Origin: Candidatus Poseidoniales archaeon
Lineage (GTDB): Archaea > Thermoplasmatota > Poseidoniia > Poseidoniales > Thalassarchaeaceae
NCBI GenBank assembly: GCA_028821815.1
Contig: JAPKEY010000084.1
Location: 1-6,492 of the forward strand
Length of the DNA: 6,492 nucleotides
Direction of reading: 5' to 3'
This document shows positions 1 through 6,056 of this stretch, piece after piece. The notes under the pieces were generated by a model, which searched no databases, was not told where the DNA came from, and worked only from the letters and a program-made list of their open reading frames with translations. A program made the position numbers and the translations under genes. Numbering within the stretch: the stretch's first letter is position 1; each line of letters begins with the position of its first letter.

Positions 1-1
1 A

Positions 2-1006
2 GAGGACCCAAACCACGTTCGGGCTCGCCTCAATCGCTGCACGGCGCTGATGGTTGAGCAAGACCACCACGCGGCACTCGACGATGTACAATTTCTTCTT
101 GAGGCACACCCTGAACTTGATCTCGCTCGCCTTCGACGAGGTGAAATTATGCTTTCACTCGGAGAATGGGTTGAAGCAGAATCAAATTTCAGAGATGTTC
201 TTTCCCGGCGAGGGGAAAACCCACATGCACTCATCCAACTTGGGGCCGCCTTGGTCGCTCAAGAGAGGCTCACAGAAGCAGAACAGCCTTTGAATGAAGC
301 CATCCGATTGGATGGAGAATCTGCGGAAGGATGGTATCAGCGGGGCCTTCTTTACCTAGCATTTGGCCAATTTGAGGGGGCACTATCTGATTTCGAAACT
401 GCTGCAAAACAAGATCGACACCATATGAATGCATTATTGCGAATAGCGGCCATTCATCATGAGGGTAAAGATTGGGACGCAGCCGAATCTGCATGGCGGA
501 ACGTGCTCAACGTCGAACCAGAGAACAGAATCGCCCGCCGCCGAATACAAGATGCAATAGATGGTCAATCAACTCAAAAGAAAGCTGAAGTTTTGACCAC
601 CGGCGGCACTACTCTTGTAGAGCTTGAAATGACTGCAACCGAAGAACTTGAAATGCCGACACAAGATATTCAGGAACAACAAATTATCGAGAAACCCAGG
701 GGAACGGCGATGGATTGGGTAGACGCAATTGAAGTATACATCAAGGAAAATGGTGGAGTTGTCAATCAGGACTTCAAGCGTCTAGGACTTATTCCCGGTG
801 ACATTACTTCTGAGGAGCGCACCCGCATGAATGAAGAATTGGCGAATTGCTTCACGAAGCACAAGGTGAATAATTTCCGTATATTCTATTGTTCATCGAT
901 GATAATAGAACCTGATGAAGTTAAATCCCAATATGAGAAAAGCGTAAACCAAGAAGATTCGGAGTTAAACCAAGAAGATTTTGAATTTGGATTTGGCAAT
1001 CTATGA
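2..1006 (+). CDS. TPR-repeat protein, 5' end cut by window edge
   Basis: The reading frame is open to the left edge, so the first ATG (position 50) is probably internal: residues encoded before it already fit a TPR. Counting from position 2, five consecutive 34-residue TPR units run in perfect register at about residues 5-38, 39-72, 73-106, 107-140 and 141-174, each with the usual small/aromatic pattern (for example GWYQRGLLYLAFGQFEGAL). TPR arrays form a right-handed superhelix that binds peptides or partner proteins; no catalytic motif is visible. After them comes an acidic, low-complexity linker (about 185-235, with ELEM twice), then an unrecognised segment of about 75 residues starting near DWVDAIEVYIKENGG, and an acidic tail with a short repeat (NQED twice). 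The next gene follows after 37 bases on the same strand, so cotranscription is likely. The partner, cellular location and true N-terminus are not visible. The TPR call is firm, the role unknown. Confidence 0.85.
   Translation, partial: EDPNHVRARLNRCTALMVEQDHHAALDDVQFLLEAHPELDLARLRRGEIMLSLGEWVEAESNFRDVLSRRGENPHALIQLGAALVAQERLTEAEQPLNEAIRLDGESAEGWYQRGLLYLAFGQFEGALSDFETAAKQDRHHMNALLRIAAIHHEGKDWDAAESAWRNVLNVEPENRIARRRIQDAIDGQSTQKKAEVLTTGGTTLVELEMTATEELEMPTQDIQEQQIIEKPRGTAMDWVDAIEVYIKENGGVVNQDFKRLGLIPGDITSEERTRMNEELANCFTKHKVNNFRIFYCSSMIIEPDEVKSQYEKSVNQEDSELNQEDFEFGFGNL
945..980 (+). repeat. two copies of a 15-bp direct repeat in the TPR gene 3' end
   Basis: TAAACCAAGAAGATT occurs at 945-959 and again at 966-980, a period of 21 bases (seven codons). 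It keeps the frame and encodes the repeated NQED peptide in the acidic C-terminal tail. It probably arose by a small in-frame duplication. The identity is seen directly; any function is unknown. Confidence 0.75.
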
Positions 1007-1043
1007 ACACGAAGTTCAAACAGCGCACCCTAGTCAGTGAATC

Positions 1044-1586
1044 ATGAGTCATGGTTTGGAACCCGGAGACGCCGCACTGCCATTTGAGTTACCCAATGCC
1101 AATTCAGATGGCCCTGAGAGCTGCAGTCTATCCAACCTCACTACCGACATTGGCTGCATCGTCATGTTCACCTGCAACCATTGTCCGTACGTTATTGGAA
1201 ATGAATCCCGGATCGAATCTATCGTATCTCGCGTGCGAGAGGCAGGGATTGGCTTTGTCGGCATTAATTCCAACGACCCAGACAACTATCCCTCAGACAA
1301 TTGGGAGCACATGCTCAAGCGGGGGACCGTGATGACTTACCCCTATCTGCACGATCCATCTCAAGAGGTTGCTCACGCTTGGGGTGCAGAACGCACCCCT
1401 GAATTCTATCTCTTAGATGGGAATGGGACCATCACCTATCGAGGGCGCCTCGATGATTCACCTCGGGACCCAAATGTGGCAACAACCAGTGAATTATCCG
1501 ATGCCATCGATGCTCTGCTCGCTGACGAATCACCAGATGTTGCTCGCACTGTCAGCATCGGTTGCTCAGTAAAGTGGAAGGTGTGA
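1044..1586 (+). CDS. thioredoxin-fold, peroxiredoxin-like redox protein (CNHCP type)
   Basis: This 180-residue protein fits the size of the AhpC/TSA-related thioredoxin-fold family that carries an F-x-CNHCP-x-V signature. The CxxC pair is C44-C47 (FTCNHCPYV, residues 42-50), at the end of the first core strand, where thioredoxin-fold proteins keep their redox cysteines. A third notable cysteine, C174, lies in the C-terminal SIGCSVKW stretch, which I recall as conserved in this family. The segment AWGAERTPEFYLLD (about 112-125) holds the cis-proline loop and following strand, and ITYRGRLDD follows. There is no signal peptide or membrane segment, so a cytosolic thiol-disulfide or peroxide-reducing role is expected; the natural substrate is not known to me. 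The ATG start at 1044 matches the usual N-terminus (G-x-x-A-P-x-F-x-L). The 3' end overlaps the methyltransferase start by four bases, which suggests translational coupling. Confidence 0.85.
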   Translation: MSHGLEPGDAALPFELPNANSDGPESCSLSNLTTDIGCIVMFTCNHCPYVIGNESRIESIVSRVREAGIGFVGINSNDPDNYPSDNWEHMLKRGTVMTYPYLHDPSQEVAHAWGAERTPEFYLLDGNGTITYRGRLDDSPRDPNVATTSELSDAIDALLADESPDVARTVSIGCSVKWKV

Positions 1587-2404
1587 GTTTGCGCCTGGGC
1601 TTACCAGCGCGAATATTCGCAACACTACTGATGATTTTTCCCGGGAAGGTAGGCGACCGGATGTGGCGTTGGTGGTACCAGCGTTTGGCCAAAGCCAAAG
1701 CATGGGGGGATTTTGGATTCATGAATTATGGATTCATTGATGATGACAAACCCCTTCTATCAACCGAGGATGAACCTGATCGACTTTTCATCCAACTCTA
1801 TCACATGAACATCCGCGATATTGAATTGAATGGAAAACAGGTACTCGAAGTCGGTTCAGGCCGAGGAGGTGGGGCCCATTGGATCGCCCGCACATATTCT
1901 CCACAATCGCTCATTGGATTGGATTATTCTGCAGCAGCAGTGAAATTGTGTACAAAACTGTACGGCCGTCAAAAGAATCTAAGATTCGTTGAAGGGAATG
2001 CCATGAAATTACCATTTGAAGATAATTCACTCGATGTCGTCTACAATGTTGAGTCCAGTCATTGCTACAGTGATATGTCAGCATTCATCGAAGAGACCTC
2101 TAGGGTGTTACGGCCAGGTGGCTACTTTGCATGGACTGATTTTCGTGATGGAGTCAGTATACAAACCCTCAACGAAATATTCGATTCAACCGATTTTGAG
2201 ATTCTGAAAAGTGATGATGTTACCACTGAAGTGATTGCAGCACTGGATGAAATTAGTGATGATAAACGATCACGAATCGAAAAAGGAACGGGACGTATCA
2301 TTCGTCGTAGTTTCGAGACATTTGCAGGTGTACGCGGAACCCCTGTGTATGAATCATTCACAAAGGGAGAGCTTCGTTATTATCGCTATCTTTTGAAGAA
2401 ATAA
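1583..2404 (+). CDS. class I SAM-dependent methyltransferase, phthiotriol-dimycocerosate-methyltransferase-like
   Basis: Predicted to move a methyl group from S-adenosylmethionine to an unknown acceptor. Motif I VLEVGSGRGGG (residues 87-97 of 273) forms the SAM-binding loop, D114 in GLDYS is the acidic residue expected to bind the ribose, and NVESSHCY (155-162) and RVLRPGGYF (174-182) are the later Rossmann strands typical of Methyltransf_11/25 proteins. The layout, including the tryptophan-rich RMWRWWY near the N-terminus, NVE-SHCY and the C-terminal FAGVRGT-x-x-Y-x-x-x-x-x-GELRYY block, closely matches my memory of the mycobacterial phthiotriol dimycocerosate methyltransferase; no alignment was run. 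I chose GTG at 1583 because it makes a GTGA overlap with the preceding stop. An in-frame TTG at 1562 and ATG at 1631 are alternatives; the ATG would remove a hydrophobic stretch (about residues 7-20) that might touch membranes. The substrate could be a lipid or a phenolic/quinone compound, but this is inference. Confidence 0.85.
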   Translation: MSLRLGLPARIFATLLMIFPGKVGDRMWRWWYQRLAKAKAWGDFGFMNYGFIDDDKPLLSTEDEPDRLFIQLYHMNIRDIELNGKQVLEVGSGRGGGAHWIARTYSPQSLIGLDYSAAAVKLCTKLYGRQKNLRFVEGNAMKLPFEDNSLDVVYNVESSHCYSDMSAFIEETSRVLRPGGYFAWTDFRDGVSIQTLNEIFDSTDFEILKSDDVTTEVIAALDEISDDKRSRIEKGTGRIIRRSFETFAGVRGTPVYESFTKGELRYYRYLLKK

Positions 2405-2827
2405 TCAGTATTGCTCGAGGACAAGTTCAGTTGTCGTACTGGCAATTTCTGCAGGTGCAGCCAACCACATACGGTCCAGTAATTCACGTAAGCTTACAGT
2501 GTCATCAACGTGAACAACAGCAACCAAATCGGCTTCACCACTAATCTCGTAAACGGATTCAATACCAGTCCAATTTGCAAATTCTCCAGCAAGTGAGCCA
2601 ATCTCAACGCCTGGGCCGACTTTCATACGTACCAATGCAGTCAATCCAATCCCAGTTTCGCGAATGGTATAACCGCGAATAATTCCCTCTTCCTCGAGTC
2701 GACGTATACGCGTTCTGATGGTCCTTTCAGAGACACCAACGATCTTTGCAAGATCAACATATGGTTGTCTACTATTTTTTCTTAGTGCCGATAAAATTGC
2801 TCGATCAGTCTCATCCACGCTCGCCAT
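2405..2827 (-). CDS. Lrp/AsnC family transcriptional regulator
   Basis: At 140 residues it has the normal Lrp/AsnC length. The N-terminal winged helix-turn-helix covers about residues 5-55: DETDRAILSALRKNSR, then the helices around VDLAKIVGVSERTIRTRIRRLEEEGII, where SERTIRTRIRRLE is the recognition helix. The C-terminal half (about 60-140) is the RAM/AsnC ligand domain, a beta-alpha-beta-beta-alpha-beta fold with the family's glycine-containing GIESVYEISGEADLVAVVHVDD stretch. Such proteins form dimers and octamers and respond to amino acids; the ligand here cannot be read from sequence. A TTG at 2830 lies directly before the ATG at 2827; the ATG gives the standard MxxxDxxDRxIL start and was preferred. 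It diverges from the gene at 2988 and may regulate that unit, itself, or both. Its stop codon directly abuts the methyltransferase stop codon, leaving no room for a terminator between them. Confidence 0.92.
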   Translation of the reverse strand: MASVDETDRAILSALRKNSRQPYVDLAKIVGVSERTIRTRIRRLEEEGIIRGYTIRETGIGLTALVRMKVGPGVEIGSLAGEFANWTGIESVYEISGEADLVAVVHVDDTVSLRELLDRMWLAAPAEIASTTTELVLEQY

Positions 2828-2891
2828 CAACCGCCCGTCCTAATTCCCTGTTATGAACCCTACTATGGCCGAAATACAACTACAAAGTCTC

Positions 2892-2900
2892 CTATTTTAC
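2892..2900 (-). promoter_or_regulatory. candidate archaeal TATA box for the Lrp/AsnC gene
   Basis: On the minus strand this reads GTAAAATAG, an AT-rich core in a gap of otherwise mixed composition. If transcription starts about 27 bases downstream, the leader before the ATG at 2827 would be about 40 bases. A weaker alternative, TTCATAAC at 2850-2857, would give a nearly leaderless transcript. Placement is by eye only. Confidence 0.3.
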
Positions 2901-2923
2901 CCTAAAGCGGAAGAGAAAACGCC

Positions 2924-2930
2924 ATAAAAT
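2924..2930 (+). promoter_or_regulatory. candidate archaeal TATA box for the 2988 gene and enolase
   Basis: ATAAAAT lies in the divergent gap, preceded by a purine-rich AAGAGAAAACGCC stretch that could include a BRE. A start about 27 bases downstream (near 2954) would leave a leader of roughly 30-35 bases before the GTG at 2988. The box also sits inside a small inverted repeat, CCAT-AAA-ATGG (2922-2932). No experimental or model support is available. Confidence 0.33.
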
Positions 2931-2937
2931 GGAAAGA

Positions 2938-2959
2938 AAATAGAAACCTCCCAAATAGA
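2938..2959 (+). promoter_or_regulatory. candidate operator: tandem AAATAGA words
   Basis: AAATAGA occurs at 2938-2944 and 2953-2959, spaced 15 bases apart, just downstream of the plus-strand TATA candidate and around the expected start of transcription. A reverse-oriented copy (AAATAGG on the minus strand) lies at 2891-2897, over the opposite TATA candidate. Repeated AT-rich half-sites between an Lrp/AsnC gene and its divergent neighbour suggest autoregulation, but in AT-rich intergenic DNA such words can recur by chance. Confidence 0.25.
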
Positions 2960-2968
2960 GGACTTCTT

Positions 2969-2975
2969 AGGTGGT
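2969..2975 (+). promoter_or_regulatory. possible ribosome binding site of the 2988 gene
   Basis: AGGTGGT partly matches the complement of the 16S rRNA 3' end. It lies 12 bases before the GTG at 2988, somewhat far for a typical site. It is the best match in the leader and favours GTG 2988 over the second in-frame GTG at 2994. Confidence 0.35.
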
Positions 2976-2987
2976 TGGTGTTTCGAT

Positions 2988-3428
2988 GTGCTTGTGACGA
3001 CCGAGTCGACCTACTCGAACGAGCATCTCCAAGCATTTCTCGACTCTGTCTCTGAACTATCTCTAGAGCATAAATTTCACGAGTGGTACAATGTTGAAGT
3101 CACTGCCGCAATCGATGGCTGTAAAATCCAAGGTCATGAAGTAAATACTGATTCGGGATCTTCACTACTATTCCTTCGTAAAAGCGTCGTTCTTTGTGTC
3201 CCTGAAAAAGGCCATATCGCACATTATCCTAGACACTTGATTCACTGTTTTATTGATGATTTTAGGCACAATGGGAAGCATGAAGATGGCTTGGTCATGC
3301 GAGCTGAATTATTCAGTATATCTCCAAGTAATGAGCAATTGGGCTGGGAAATAAAATGCCGCTCCGAGCGAGAGGTCCCTGAGGTCCAATCCAGCGTATC
3401 TCGTTGGCTGAAATGGCTCAATGAATGA
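2988..3428 (+). CDS. hypothetical protein of 146 residues, upstream of enolase
   Basis: I do not recognise this protein. It has 146 residues, no signal peptide and no convincing membrane helix; the hydrophobic stretch SLLFLRKSVVLCVPE (about 59-73) looks like buried beta strands. Secondary structure read by eye suggests an N-terminal helix (about 10-30), a beta-rich middle (about 34-75), a second alternating region containing HYPRHLIHCFIDDFRHNGKH (about 79-98) rich in histidine, and a C-terminal helix with tryptophans (SRWLKWLNE). The four or more histidines with cysteines at 45, 70 and 87 could bind metal, but no known motif appears. Start GTG at 2988 is the first start after an upstream in-frame stop. 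It is real by context: it fills the whole gap between the divergent promoter region and enolase, in the enolase direction, 51 bases before the enolase ATG. It is probably cotranscribed with enolase; its function is unknown. Confidence 0.72.
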   Translation: MLVTTESTYSNEHLQAFLDSVSELSLEHKFHEWYNVEVTAAIDGCKIQGHEVNTDSGSSLLFLRKSVVLCVPEKGHIAHYPRHLIHCFIDDFRHNGKHEDGLVMRAELFSISPSNEQLGWEIKCRSEREVPEVQSSVSRWLKWLNE

Positions 3429-3469
3429 TAGCGTCACATTGACAGTGTGTCGACACTCCCGACCATCCA

Positions 3470-3474
3470 GAGGG
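3470..3474 (+). promoter_or_regulatory. ribosome binding site fixing the enolase start
   Basis: GAGGG stands five bases before the ATG at 3480. It supports that ATG over the upstream in-frame GTG at 3447, which has no comparable site and would add an 11-residue extension absent from typical enolases. Confidence 0.55.
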
Positions 3475-3479
3475 ACCCG

Positions 3480-4733
3480 ATGTCATCCTACATCACTGGC
3501 CTTGAAGCCCGAATGATTCTCGACAGTCGAGGTAATCCAACCGTCGAGGTTGATTGTTATGTGGACGGCGCACTCCGTGGCCGTGCCGCAGTGCCTAGTG
3601 GTGCCAGTACTGGTAGCCACGAGGCAGTCGAACTCCGCGATGGCGACATGCGCCTTTGGATGGGTAAAGGAGTTGAAACCGCAATCACCAACGTAGTCGA
3701 AAGAATCCAAGATGGCTTGGTTGGCCTTCCGGTTGATGATCAGAGAGTAATTGATGAGACAATGATTGAGATAGACGATACAGGCAACAAAGCAAGCCTC
3801 GGTGCAAATGCAACGTTAGGCACAAGTTTGGCTTGTCTGCACGCCGCCTCCAATGTTCACCAGTTGCCCTTGTGGCGCTATCTTGGTGGACTATCTGGTG
3901 GAAGTTTGCCTGTACCGATGATGAATATCCTCAACGGTGGAGCTCATGCAGCATCCAACGTTGATGTCCAAGAATTCATGGTTATCCCTCATGGGTTCGA
4001 TCATTTCCCAGAAGCCTTGCGCGCCGGAGTTGAAACCTATCATTCCTTGAAATCTGTCCTCAAAGAGAAAGGTCTGCTTGGTGGGGTTGGCGATGAGGGT
4101 GGATTTGCGCCGAATCTCCCTAAGAACGAGGAAGGACTTGCATTGCTGGTTCAAGCAATCGAACGTGCAGGGTATTCTCCAGGTGATCAGATGTCAATTG
4201 CATTAGATGTAGCCGCTCAAGAATTCCACCACGCAGATGGTTACCATATAGATGGCCGTATCATTGATGGTGAAGCACTCGGCGAGATGTATTCAGGTTG
4301 GCTTGACGAATACCCGATCGTATCGATGGAAGATGCTTTTGGCGAAGACGACTGGACAAGTTGGGCACGATTCACAAAAAATGATGGCCACAGAGTCCAA
4401 GTTGTTGGCGATGACCTCTTTGTCACCAATATGGATCGTTTAGCACAAGGTATTGAGATGAATGCTGCGAATGCTATCCTCATCAAACCAAATCAAATTG
4501 GAACGGTGACCGAGACTCTCGAGTGCATTGAAATGGCCAAAGAACACGGTTTGGGAACCGTGATTTCTCATCGCTCAGGTGAGACCAGTGACGACACCAT
4601 CGCAGACATCGCAGTTGGTACACGCGCAGGCCAAATCAAGACTGGTGCTCCGGCTCGAAGTGATCGCACAGCGAAGTACAATCAATTGCTTCGAATTGCA
4701 GAACAGTGTCAAGAATACACACAACTCTACTGA
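3480..4733 (+). CDS. eno: enolase (2-phosphoglycerate dehydratase)
   Basis: Catalyses reversible dehydration of 2-phosphoglycerate to phosphoenolpyruvate in glycolysis and gluconeogenesis, in the cytosol, with magnesium. At 417 residues it is full length. The N-terminal domain starts with the family hallmark ARMILDSRGNPTVEV and the mobile active-site loop VPSGASTGSHEAVELRDGD. In the TIM barrel I see NGGAHAASNVDVQEFM (E165), GDEGGFAPN (general acid E206), the three magnesium ligands D243 (ALDVAAQEF), E284 (SMEDAFGEDDW) and D311 (VVGDDLFVTN), the catalytic base K336 (LIKPNQIGT), and SHRSGET near the C-terminal end. All key residues are intact. ATG 3480 gives the usual enolase N-terminus and has a GAGGG site; GTG 3447 is the longer alternative. 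It follows an unrecognised gene by 51 bases on the same strand and overlaps the converging aminotransferase gene by 7 bases. Confidence 0.97.
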   Translation: MSSYITGLEARMILDSRGNPTVEVDCYVDGALRGRAAVPSGASTGSHEAVELRDGDMRLWMGKGVETAITNVVERIQDGLVGLPVDDQRVIDETMIEIDDTGNKASLGANATLGTSLACLHAASNVHQLPLWRYLGGLSGGSLPVPMMNILNGGAHAASNVDVQEFMVIPHGFDHFPEALRAGVETYHSLKSVLKEKGLLGGVGDEGGFAPNLPKNEEGLALLVQAIERAGYSPGDQMSIALDVAAQEFHHADGYHIDGRIIDGEALGEMYSGWLDEYPIVSMEDAFGEDDWTSWARFTKNDGHRVQVVGDDLFVTNMDRLAQGIEMNAANAILIKPNQIGTVTETLECIEMAKEHGLGTVISHRSGETSDDTIADIAVGTRAGQIKTGAPARSDRTAKYNQLLRIAEQCQEYTQLY

Positions 4734-5866
4734 GAGTTCAACCAGTCACCTAGTCTCTTGAGACCTTCTTGGATGATCTCATCTTCAGCAGCATAGGAAA
4801 GTCGGATGAACCCTTCACCACCTGGCAATGATTCCAATGGAATTACTTGCACCTTTGCTTCATCCATTGCCCGTGCTGCAAATGTGGTTGAATCCATACC
4901 GGTTGCAGTTACATCGACCATGACATAGAATGCACCTTCGGGCTGGCTGGCATTGAGTGATGGGATTCCATTTAGTAAATCCATCATAAGTGAACAGCGA
5001 CGGATATAATCGTCTCTGAATTCGGCGACTGCAGCCCAATTCTTTGCCGCCTCTTCGGCTGCTGGCATGAGGAATGATGGAATGTGAGAGCAAGTATTGC
5101 CCTGCAAGCGACCCACAACCTTTGCAACAGATGTAGGCGCAGCAAAGACACCTACCCTCCAACCGGTCATCGCATGTGTCTTGCTTGGACCAGTTATCGT
5201 CATGGTTCGCTCAAAGCCACCTTCAATTGCCGCTGGGGCGATATGTTCAGTATCATTCCAAATCAATTCAGTATAGATTTCATCGGAGATGATCCACAAA
5301 TCGTGTTTGATGGCTAAATCCACAAGACCCTGCATCTCTTCAGGTGTGTAGACTGCACCCGTAGGATTGTTTGGACTGTTGATGATAATCACACTTGTTC
5401 GAGATGTAATCGCTGCAGCAACATCATCGAGGTTCGGATGAAATGATGGTTGTTCACATCGGACAAGCACGGGCGCCGCTCCTACCAACTCAACTTGTTC
5501 GACATGTGTCGGCCAAGAAGGGGCCATTAGGATGACTTCATCTCCGGGCTGCGCAGCTACCATCATTGCATAGAGAAGTCCCTGTTTGGCACCAGGGGTT
5601 ATGACAATCCCACCATCTTCGACAGGAATATTCCAGCGATTACGTAGATGTGAGGCCCAAGCAGTACACAGGCTCTCACGACCTTCACCACGAGTATAGT
5701 GTGTATCACCACCCCGAATCGCTTTGATCGCAGCATCAGAAATCGCACTTGGAGTATCGAATGCAGGTTCTCCAACCGTGAGTCTGACCACACCTTCTGG
5801 CGGTGGTGCAAGGAAGGCTTTGAAGCCACCTCGGAGATTGGATAAATGATCTGGAATGTTCGGCAT
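4727..5866 (-). CDS. class I/II PLP-dependent aminotransferase (aspartate aminotransferase-like)
   Basis: Transfers an amino group between an amino acid and a 2-oxo acid using pyridoxal phosphate. With the ATG at 5866 it has 379 residues, normal for fold-type I subgroup I-gamma-like enzymes. Visible motifs are LTVGEPAFDTP (30-40), HYTRGEGRESL (56-66), NSPNNPTGAVYT (163-174, N167 contacts the cofactor), ISDEIYTE (193-200, D195 and Y198 hold the pyridine ring), GPSKTHAMTGWRVG (226-239, with K229 forming the Schiff base and R237 near the phosphate), and FIRLSYA with R355 for the substrate carboxylate. All catalytic residues are present. Substrate choice (aspartate, alanine, aromatic or branched-chain) cannot be decided from sequence by eye. 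In-frame ATG 5878 and GTG 5905 are alternative starts; 5866 gives the usual family N-terminus (IPDHLSNL), but no start has a well-spaced ribosome site. It converges on enolase with a 7-base overlap and diverges from tRNA-Cys. Confidence 0.93.
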   Translation of the reverse strand: MPNIPDHLSNLRGGFKAFLAPPPEGVVRLTVGEPAFDTPSAISDAAIKAIRGGDTHYTRGEGRESLCTAWASHLRNRWNIPVEDGGIVITPGAKQGLLYAMMVAAQPGDEVILMAPSWPTHVEQVELVGAAPVLVRCEQPSFHPNLDDVAAAITSRTSVIIINSPNNPTGAVYTPEEMQGLVDLAIKHDLWIISDEIYTELIWNDTEHIAPAAIEGGFERTMTITGPSKTHAMTGWRVGVFAAPTSVAKVVGRLQGNTCSHIPSFLMPAAEEAAKNWAAVAEFRDDYIRRCSLMMDLLNGIPSLNASQPEGAFYVMVDVTATGMDSTTFAARAMDEAKVQVIPLESLPGGEGFIRLSYAAEDEIIQEGLKRLGDWLNSQ

Positions 5867-5979
5867 GGTCCCACCCATTACCCCTATGGGGTAACCATTC
5901 CACACACCGATTGGCCTTGAATGTGATGGGTTCTTTCATCCGTGACACTTGAATAGCGCTTGCTTTTCGGCGGAACGCT
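5867..5979. other. divergent spacer between aminotransferase and tRNA-Cys
   Basis: This gap of about 113 bases should hold promoters for both the aminotransferase (minus) and the tRNA (plus). I see no convincing TATA box for the aminotransferase. Part of the gap (5867-5905) would become coding if the aminotransferase began at the in-frame GTG at 5905. Confidence 0.4.
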
Positions 5980-6056
5980 GCACAGGTAGCAAAGCCCGGT
6001 TACGCGGTGGACTGCAAATCCACTTTACAGGGGTTCGAATCCCCTCCTGTGCTCCA
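5980..6056 (+). tRNA. tRNA-Cys (anticodon GCA), CCA encoded
   Basis: All arms can be folded by hand. The acceptor stem GCACAGG (5980-5986) pairs fully with CCTGTGC (6046-6052). The anticodon stem GTGGA/TCCAC (6007-6011, 6019-6023) carries loop CTGCAAA with anticodon GCA at 6014-6016. The variable loop is TTTAC; the T stem AGGGG/CCCCT encloses loop TTCGAAT. The discriminator at 6053 is T, the known cysteine identity base, followed by an encoded CCA (6054-6056). The D stem is weak: G10-C25 and C11-G24 pair, but A12/C23 and A13/A22 do not. A 13-22 A/A pair is also, as I recall, present in E. coli tRNA-Cys. No intron is present. A weak AT-rich word (TTGAATA, 5949-5955) about 25-30 bases upstream could serve as TATA box. 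Confidence 0.96.

Noticed and set aside
1562..1582. TTG start of the methyltransferase at 1562
   Set aside because: It would overlap the previous gene by 25 bases, while GTG at 1583 gives the common 4-base overlap.
2947..2961. CCTC-CCAAATA-GAGG hairpin as a terminator or riboswitch element
   Set aside because: The stem is only 4 bp with no T-run after it, and it lies in a promoter region rather than after a gene.
3447..3456. Perfect 10-bp palindrome GTGTCGACAC before enolase
   Set aside because: It is short, does not extend beyond 10 bases, and no second copy was seen; one such palindrome is not enough to call an operator.
3447..3479. N-terminal extension of enolase from GTG 3447
   Set aside because: The ATG at 3480 has a well-spaced GAGGG site and gives the standard enolase N-terminus.
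4241..4486. Minus-strand frame inside enolase
   Set aside because: It is a shadow of a strongly conserved gene and its product is low in recognisable structure.
5867..5905. Longer aminotransferase from GTG 5905 or ATG 5878
   Set aside because: The extra residues do not resemble the family N-terminus and neither start has a better ribosome site; ATG 5878 remains possible.
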